A DNA stretch of 64,000 bases, taken from Ectothiorhodospiraceae bacterium BW-2. Lineage in GTDB: Bacteria > Pseudomonadota > Gammaproteobacteria > Thiohalomonadales > Thiohalomonadaceae. Every line of letters begins with the position of its first letter. Within the stretch, counting starts at the first letter, position 1. A program made the position numbers and the translations under genes. Where the stretch lies: positions 806,001 through 870,000 of the forward strand of contig CP032507.1 of the NCBI GenBank assembly GCA_008375315.1, read 5' to 3'. This document shows positions 60,875 to 64,000 of the stretch, piece after piece. Below the pieces are notes generated by a model. The model was not told the origin of the DNA. It did not search any database and saw nothing but the letters and a program-made list of their open reading frames with translations.

Positions 60875-61200
60875 GTCGCAACAATGCCAATTGCGATGGC
60901 TGTGGCAGCCAATGGGACAACAAATCAACCGCACCCGTAGGTAGTTTCAAACCCAACCCCTACGGCCTCTACGACACGGCTGGTAATGTCTGGGAGTGGA
61001 CCTGTTCAGGTAAAGATGGCGATTACAAAGACAATATGGAAATATCATGCAAGAATCGTGCCGATTCCGGCGACCGCGCTTTCCGTGGCGGTTCGTGGGG
61101 CAACGGGCCTGCCGGGGTGCGCGCCGCCGGTCGTGTCGGGGACGGTCCCGACTTCCGTAACTTCTACCTCGGCTTTCGGCTTGTCCTCCCCCCCAGGTAG
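60676..61200 (+). CDS. DGR target protein 1, downstream frame with variable region VR1
   Basis: The rest of the FGE domain: NNPSSFKKGDNYPVEGVSW, YRLPTEAEWEYAARGG, GLYDTAGNVWEWTCSG, and the variable C-terminus GGSWGNGPAGVRAAGR to GFRLVLPPR. This is the C-type-lectin-like fold used by DGR target proteins. The frame has a GTG at 60676 but no obvious ribosome site of its own. Together with 59795 it forms one target gene. Whether it is expressed depends on frameshifting (see the A AAA AAG site at 60703) or on an assembly error. Confidence 0.85.
   Translation: MAENNPSSFKKGDNYPVEGVSWHDALDFIDKLNRQSGKNYRLPTEAEWEYAARGGTTTAYWWGDGVGRNNANCDGCGSQWDNKSTAPVGSFKPNPYGLYDTAGNVWEWTCSGKDGDYKDNMEISCKNRADSGDRAFRGGSWGNGPAGVRAAGRVGDGPDFRNFYLGFRLVLPPR
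60703..60737 (+). promoter_or_regulatory. Slippery heptamer A AAA AAG with downstream hairpin
   Basis: Bases 60703-60709 are A AAA AAG in the frame of the upstream half of target 1. A -1 slip there continues in the frame of the downstream half. Seven bases later, CTACCC (60717-60722) can pair with GGG-TTAG (60731-60737). The layout is like a dnaX-type frameshift signal, but the conserved NPSSF lies before it in the shifted frame, which favours an indel instead. Confidence 0.3.
61067..61196 (+). repeat. Variable repeat VR1
   Basis: 130 bp at the 3' end of target 1, matching TR with 22 differences. Every one of these lies at an adenine of the TR (changed to G or T). The GC-rich end CTCGGCTTTCGGCTTGTCC and the C-run are unchanged and form the likely IMH. 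The stop TAG follows one base later. Confidence 0.95.
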
Positions 61201-61300
61201 CATTTCCTTTATGCTCTATGCTCTTACCTTTATGGGGGGCCCGCTTGCGGGGGCGCTAGCCCGGGGTTCAGGGGCGGCAGCCCCTGATCGCGATTTTTTT
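61197..61300. repeat. 3' flank of VR1, inverted copy of VR2 flank
   Basis: This 104-bp flank recurs, reverse-complemented, at 63017-63127 (one copy has an extra ATGCTCT unit). It contains three small hairpins: CCCGC-TT-GCGGG (61240-61251), GGGC-GCTA-GCCC (61251-61262) and the terminator stem at 61269. Hairpins just 3' of VR assist target recognition in other DGRs. Confidence 0.85.
61269..61300 (+). terminator. Rho-independent terminator after target 1
   Basis: CAGGGGC-GGCA-GCCCCTG forms a seven-base stem with a four-base loop, and seven T residues (61294-61300) follow after ATCGCGA. It closes the plus-strand operon, before the convergent DGR cassette. Bases 61301-61500 hold no gene that I can see. 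Confidence 0.75.
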
Positions 61301-61500
61301 ATTACCCACCTCTTCTGCAACGGTATGATAAGTCAAAAACACCACAGGGTCTTCGCGCGCGCTACCAACCCTGCGGTTATCATCCCTGATGACGGTCTAT
61401 TTGGCTATAATATCCCTATCGAACCGGGAGGCCGGCTCATGGTAGCCTGAAGTGACGCTCATGCGGTCGTTAAACCACACAACTCTGCATCTCAGGCCGA

Positions 61501-61630
61501 CTGGGGGGGAGGACAAGCCGAAAGCCGAGGTTGTTGTTACGGTTGTCGGGATTGTTCCTGTTACGATTGGCGGCGCGCACCCTGGCAGGTTTGTTGTTCC
61601 ACGAACCGCCACGGTTAGCGCGGTTGCCGG
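61501..61630 (-). other. DGR template repeat (TR)
   Basis: The TR is read on the minus strand. In the frame matching VR it encodes 12 Asn codons (AAC or AAT) at the positions that vary in the targets, e.g. [20 protein letters not shown]. It has 31 adenines in 130 bp by hand count. It begins at CCGGCAACCG inside the last codons of the RT gene (RT stop at 61615-61617) and ends CTTGTCCTCCCCCCCAG. The TR RNA is copied by the RT-Avd complex with adenine-specific errors. Confidence 0.95.
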
Positions 61631-62682
61631 TCAGGCCGACCCCCACGGCGCAGTACCATACCGGCAAAGAGCTCGGTGAGCAACCCCTGCGTGCTGGCGT
61701 GCCGGGCGTGACCGCACCAACTCTGCACGCTTGGGTTGATATCGGCAAAGTCGAGACGGTGGTCGGCATACGCTTGTGCCATACGGCGCAGTTTGCGGGC
61801 AAAGCGGTGGCCATTATCATTACGCAACAGCCGATAATTGGGCAGTACGCGATAACCCAGATAGTCGATGCCGCATCTTACCGGCACAATATGGCACTTG
61901 TTTGGATGCAATGTCAGCCCCTCTTGCTGTAACTGACCGGCACACCAGCGTTGTGCATCGTGCAGCCATGCCTTGTCGTTGTTAAGTATCACCATGTCAT
62001 CAACATAACGCCCATAAGCGGGAGCTTTAAGTTGCTGTTTAACAGCATGATCAAACTCGTTCAGGTAGAGGTTGGCAAAAAACTGACTGGTTAGATTGCC
62101 GATAGGAATACCACATCCGACAGGCGAGCGTGCATCCTCCGGGCTGTTGTCGATGATTAAATCCAGCAGCCATAACAGTTTGGAGTCTTTAATATAGCGG
62201 CGCAGCTTCTCTTTTAGGCACTCACGGGGGATTGAGGGGAAATAGCGTTGAATATCCATCTGTAACACAAACGGGTAGATTTGTGCCCAGCGCTGATACT
62301 GCGCCACACCGACATGAGTGCCTTTACCCTTGCGGCAGGCGTAGCTGTGGTCAATAAAGGTACCATCAATCGCTGGTTCAATCAGACTCATCACAGCATG
62401 ATGAACAACCCGATCACGAAAGGGGGCGGCGGCAATTTGGCGCGGCTTGCGCTCGTAGAGGGTAAAGAGATGGTAGCGACCGGGCTGGTAGCGCTGCTCC
62501 CGCAGTTCGTGGTGTAGTTGCGACAGCTCCCGTTCCAGATTAAGGGTAAAGCGTAACACTGCCGGTTTGCGACGCTTGCCTTTTCGTGCCAGCAGATAGG
62601 CGCGATAGAGGTGCGCCGGGCTCGTCATCTCCTCCCAGAGATTACTTAGCCGTTTTCGCACTGCTTTGGTACCATCCGCCAA
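61615..62682 (-). CDS. DGR reverse transcriptase
   Basis: A 355-aa reverse transcriptase of the group II intron-related class. The N-terminus [19 protein letters not shown] is typical of DGR enzymes; the first catalytic Asp is in [12 protein letters not shown] (D143), the motif [21 protein letters not shown] (194-200 is the DGR-type IGxxxSQ rather than QGxxxSP), and the active-site YVDD is at 226-229. The start overlaps avd by 41 bp and the stop lies in the TR. It synthesises the mutagenised cDNA that replaces VR. No maturase or endonuclease domain is present, which fits a DGR and not a group II intron. Confidence 0.95.
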   Translation of the reverse strand: MADGTKAVRKRLSNLWEEMTSPAHLYRAYLLARKGKRRKPAVLRFTLNLERELSQLHHELREQRYQPGRYHLFTLYERKPRQIAAAPFRDRVVHHAVMSLIEPAIDGTFIDHSYACRKGKGTHVGVAQYQRWAQIYPFVLQMDIQRYFPSIPRECLKEKLRRYIKDSKLLWLLDLIIDNSPEDARSPVGCGIPIGNLTSQFFANLYLNEFDHAVKQQLKAPAYGRYVDDMVILNNDKAWLHDAQRWCAGQLQQEGLTLHPNKCHIVPVRCGIDYLGYRVLPNYRLLRNDNGHRFARKLRRMAQAYADHRLDFADINPSVQSWCGHARHASTQGLLTELFAGMVLRRGGRPDRQPR

Positions 62683-63004
62683 TTTGTCGCCCCAACTGCT
62701 CCATCAGTTCGGCAGCATAGGCATATTGCTGTTGGCCGGTGATGTTTAACTCAACACTTAAACGCCACAGGTGCTTTACCCGTTGCAAACGCAAGTTGGC
62801 TTTGCCCAACGGCGTTGCCGGGCGGTTGCTGTAGGCAGCCTCAACCAGATGCTCCAGCACATCGAGCAGACCCGATTCGATGCGCTCAGCCAAGGTAAAA
62901 CGCTGGTTGCGGGGGAATTTGCCCAAATGTGGAATAATCCACTTTAACAGGTCGTGGCACAGTTCAACCGCTGCAGGGGTGCTGACGGCCATTTTCTGTC
63001 TCAT
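62642..63004 (-). CDS. avd: DGR accessory variability determinant (bAvd)
   Basis: A 120-aa four-helix bundle protein. FPRNQRFTLAERIESGLLDVLEHLVEAAYSN is the Avd signature. Avd forms a pentamer that binds the RT and template RNA and is needed for mutagenic homing. AGGTT upstream of the ATG may be the ribosome site. The gene lies 120 bp after target 2 and overlaps the RT gene, with a terminator-like hairpin between it and target 2. Confidence 0.92.
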   Translation of the reverse strand: MRQKMAVSTPAAVELCHDLLKWIIPHLGKFPRNQRFTLAERIESGLLDVLEHLVEAAYSNRPATPLGKANLRLQRVKHLWRLSVELNITGQQQYAYAAELMEQLGRQIGGWYQSSAKTAK

Positions 63005-63016
63005 GCATTCAACCTG

Positions 63017-63047
63017 AAAAAATCGCGATCAGGGGCTGCCGCCCCTG
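63017..63047 (-). terminator. Terminator-like hairpin between target 2 and avd
   Basis: Read on the minus strand: CAGGGGC-GGCA-GCCCCTG, then ATCGCGA and six T residues. It mirrors the one at 61269. If efficient, it would reduce transcription from target 2 into avd and RT, so the RT genes may have their own promoter or rely on read-through. Confidence 0.65.
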
Positions 63048-63127
63048 AACCCCGGGCTAGCGCCCCCGCAAGCGGGCCCCCCCATAAAGGTAAGAGCATA
63101 GAGCATAGAGCATAAAGGAAACACTAC
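63017..63127. repeat. 3' flank of VR2, inverted copy of VR1 flank
   Basis: Reverse-complement partner of 61197-61300. Homology continues upstream into both target genes' FGE coding regions, for example the identical stretch encoding GMTFVYIKGGRYRMGSP, so the two target genes are inverted duplicates on either side of the cassette. Confidence 0.85.
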
Positions 63128-64000
63128 CTGGGGGGGAGGACAAGCCGAAAGCCGTGGCTGTCGCCACGGAGGCCGGGATCGCTCCAGCCACGACTGGCGG
63201 CGCGCACCCCGGCAGGAACGTAGCCCCACGAACCGCCACGGAAAGCGCGGTTGCCGGAATCGGCACGATTCTTGCATGATGTTTCCGTGTTGTTTTTGTA
63301 GTTGCTATCATAACCTGAACAGGTCCACTCCCAGACATTACCAGCCGTGTCGTAGAGGCCGTAGGGGTTGGGTTTGAAACTAACTACGGGTGCGGTTGAT
63401 TTGTTGTCCCATTGGCTGCCACAGCCATCGCAATTGGCATTGTTGCGACCTACGCCATCTCCCCACCAGTAGGCGGTCGTTGTCCCCCCTCGTGCCGCAT
63501 ACTCCCACTCCGCTTCGGTCGGTAGGCGGTAGCTCTTGCCGCTCTTTTGGCTTAACCATGCCGCATAATCAGTCGCCTCTTCCCAGCTAACATAGACCAC
63601 CGGCTGCTTGTCACCATTGAGGCTATGGCCTTCATACTCTTGGCTATCGTGGTCGCGTTTGAAGAGGCGGTACTGCTGATTGGTCACTTCGGTTGTCGCT
63701 ATCCAGAAATCCCCAACCGTGACCCAGTGTTGGCTCTCGTCACCGTCGCGACCCGTTTCATCGGTCGGACTGCCCATCCGATAGCGGCCACCTTTGATAT
63801 AAACAAATGTCATGCCAGTGGTCGGGTCGGTGAAGGGCTCATTCCCCCCGCTAAGCGCAACCTCCTTTACCGTTGTCTGCCCGCCATGCTTGACCCACTC
63901 CAGCCACTTGTCGCGGCCTTCGGCACTCACCTCAACATAGTAGTCGCCATCGGGTAGCTCCATGCCCGGGCGATAGGGTTCGGTGATATTCATAATGCGT
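63124..64000 (-). CDS. DGR target protein 2 (PEGA-FGE), cut by window edge
   Basis: The frame is open to the right edge; the ATG at 63993 is internal, since the reading continues upstream as RIMNIT and matches the PEGA-like module of target 1 (KIMNIV). The visible part holds the end of that module, then an intact FGE domain: GMTFVYIKGGRYRMGSP, EVTNQQYRLFKRDHDSQ, YRLPTEAEWEYAARGG, GLYDTAGNVWEWTCSG and the variable C-terminus GGSWGYVPAGVRAASR. Unlike target 1 it shows no frameshift. It is the first gene of the minus-strand DGR group (target-avd-RT-TR). Confidence 0.92.
   Translation of the reverse strand, partial: RIMNITEPYRPGMELPDGDYYVEVSAEGRDKWLEWVKHGGQTTVKEVALSGGNEPFTDPTTGMTFVYIKGGRYRMGSPTDETGRDGDESQHWVTVGDFWIATTEVTNQQYRLFKRDHDSQEYEGHSLNGDKQPVVYVSWEEATDYAAWLSQKSGKSYRLPTEAEWEYAARGGTTTAYWWGDGVGRNNANCDGCGSQWDNKSTAPVVSFKPNPYGLYDTAGNVWEWTCSGYDSNYKNNTETSCKNRADSGNRAFRGGSWGYVPAGVRAASRGWSDPGLRGDSHGFRLVLPPR
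63128..63257 (-). repeat. Variable repeat VR2
   Basis: 130 bp at the 3' end of target 2 matching TR, with 22 differences at TR adenines (A to G, T or C) and one T-to-A difference in the codon before [10 protein letters not shown]1 and VR2 differ from each other at most varied sites, so they were diversified independently. Confidence 0.95.

Noticed and set aside
61397-61820. Open frames on the minus strand through the TR
   Set aside because: They stay open only because TR mirrors VR coding DNA and overlaps RT. The TR is a template; there is no start or domain to support a protein.
62281-62517. Plus-strand ORF inside the RT gene
   Set aside because: Antisense shadow of the RT coding sequence.
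61615-62682. Group II intron or retron RT
   Set aside because: No maturase/endonuclease domain or intron RNA; the motif is IGxxxSQ, and avd, TR and VRs are present.
1-64000. tRNA and rRNA genes
   Set aside because: I looked for tRNA-like TTCGA arms and CCA ends and rRNA motifs and saw none convincing; a covariance search would be needed to exclude them.

Overview
The window reads as the chromosome of a gammaproteobacterium. The evidence is gene content and operon style: gatCAB, dapA with bamC, LpxL and WaaA lipid A enzymes, proteobacterial GshA, MltF, GluQ, UbiK, ComM and RuvC. Core genes are moderately GC-rich, while several accessory stretches are visibly AT-rich. I cannot name the genus from sequence alone. 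Both ends cut genes: valS on the left, and a diversity-generating retroelement (DGR) target gene on the right.

Layout. 0-15 kb is housekeeping: valS, ppk2, a small lipoprotein and gatB-gatA-gatC on the minus strand; dapA-bamC-MBL hydrolase-purC-mltF-gluQ on the plus strand; then sdhB-like, gshA and a deaminase on the minus strand. 15-28 kb is a surface-glycan island: manC-manB, a DUF354 glycosyltransferase, an asparagine synthase, radical SAM and methyltransferase genes, then a minus-strand AT-rich group with an acyltransferase, two methyltransferases and an UPF0104 membrane protein. 28-34 kb is a scrapyard of small toxin/antitoxin-like and mobile pieces: four MNT nucleotidyltransferases in various states, one HEPN partner, DUF29 genes, an AlbA-type remnant, Uma2 remnants, a MITE, and two copies of one GT2 gene, one with a clean internal deletion. 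34-41 kb holds a sensory block: porin, PstS-like protein, HD-GYP response regulator, BarA-like hybrid kinase. 41-48 kb returns to conserved genes: comM, ubiK, ruvC, folB, waaA, lpxL. 48-52 kb is repeat-rich: a wrecked hicAB locus, a cytosine methyltransferase remnant, and a tandem array of repeats that share one 3' end but start at different internal points.

52-64 kb is the most interesting part. A secreted FGE-domain protein, a caspase-like lipoprotein, an LPP20/DUF4384-type lipoprotein and a large DUF4384-type secreted protein lead into a complete DGR. On the minus strand are target gene 2 (with VR2), avd, the reverse transcriptase gene and the template repeat (TR), which overlaps the end of the RT gene. 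A second target gene (VR1) lies on the plus strand and converges on the cassette. By hand alignment over 130 bp, VR1 differs from TR at 22 positions, all template adenines. VR2 differs at 22 adenines plus one T. The variable repeats form the C-terminal end of FGE/C-type-lectin-fold domains joined to PEGA-like modules, so the system probably diversifies ligand-binding surfaces of exported proteins. The FGE protein at 52 kb has the same variable-position pattern and may be a further target of a TR outside the window.
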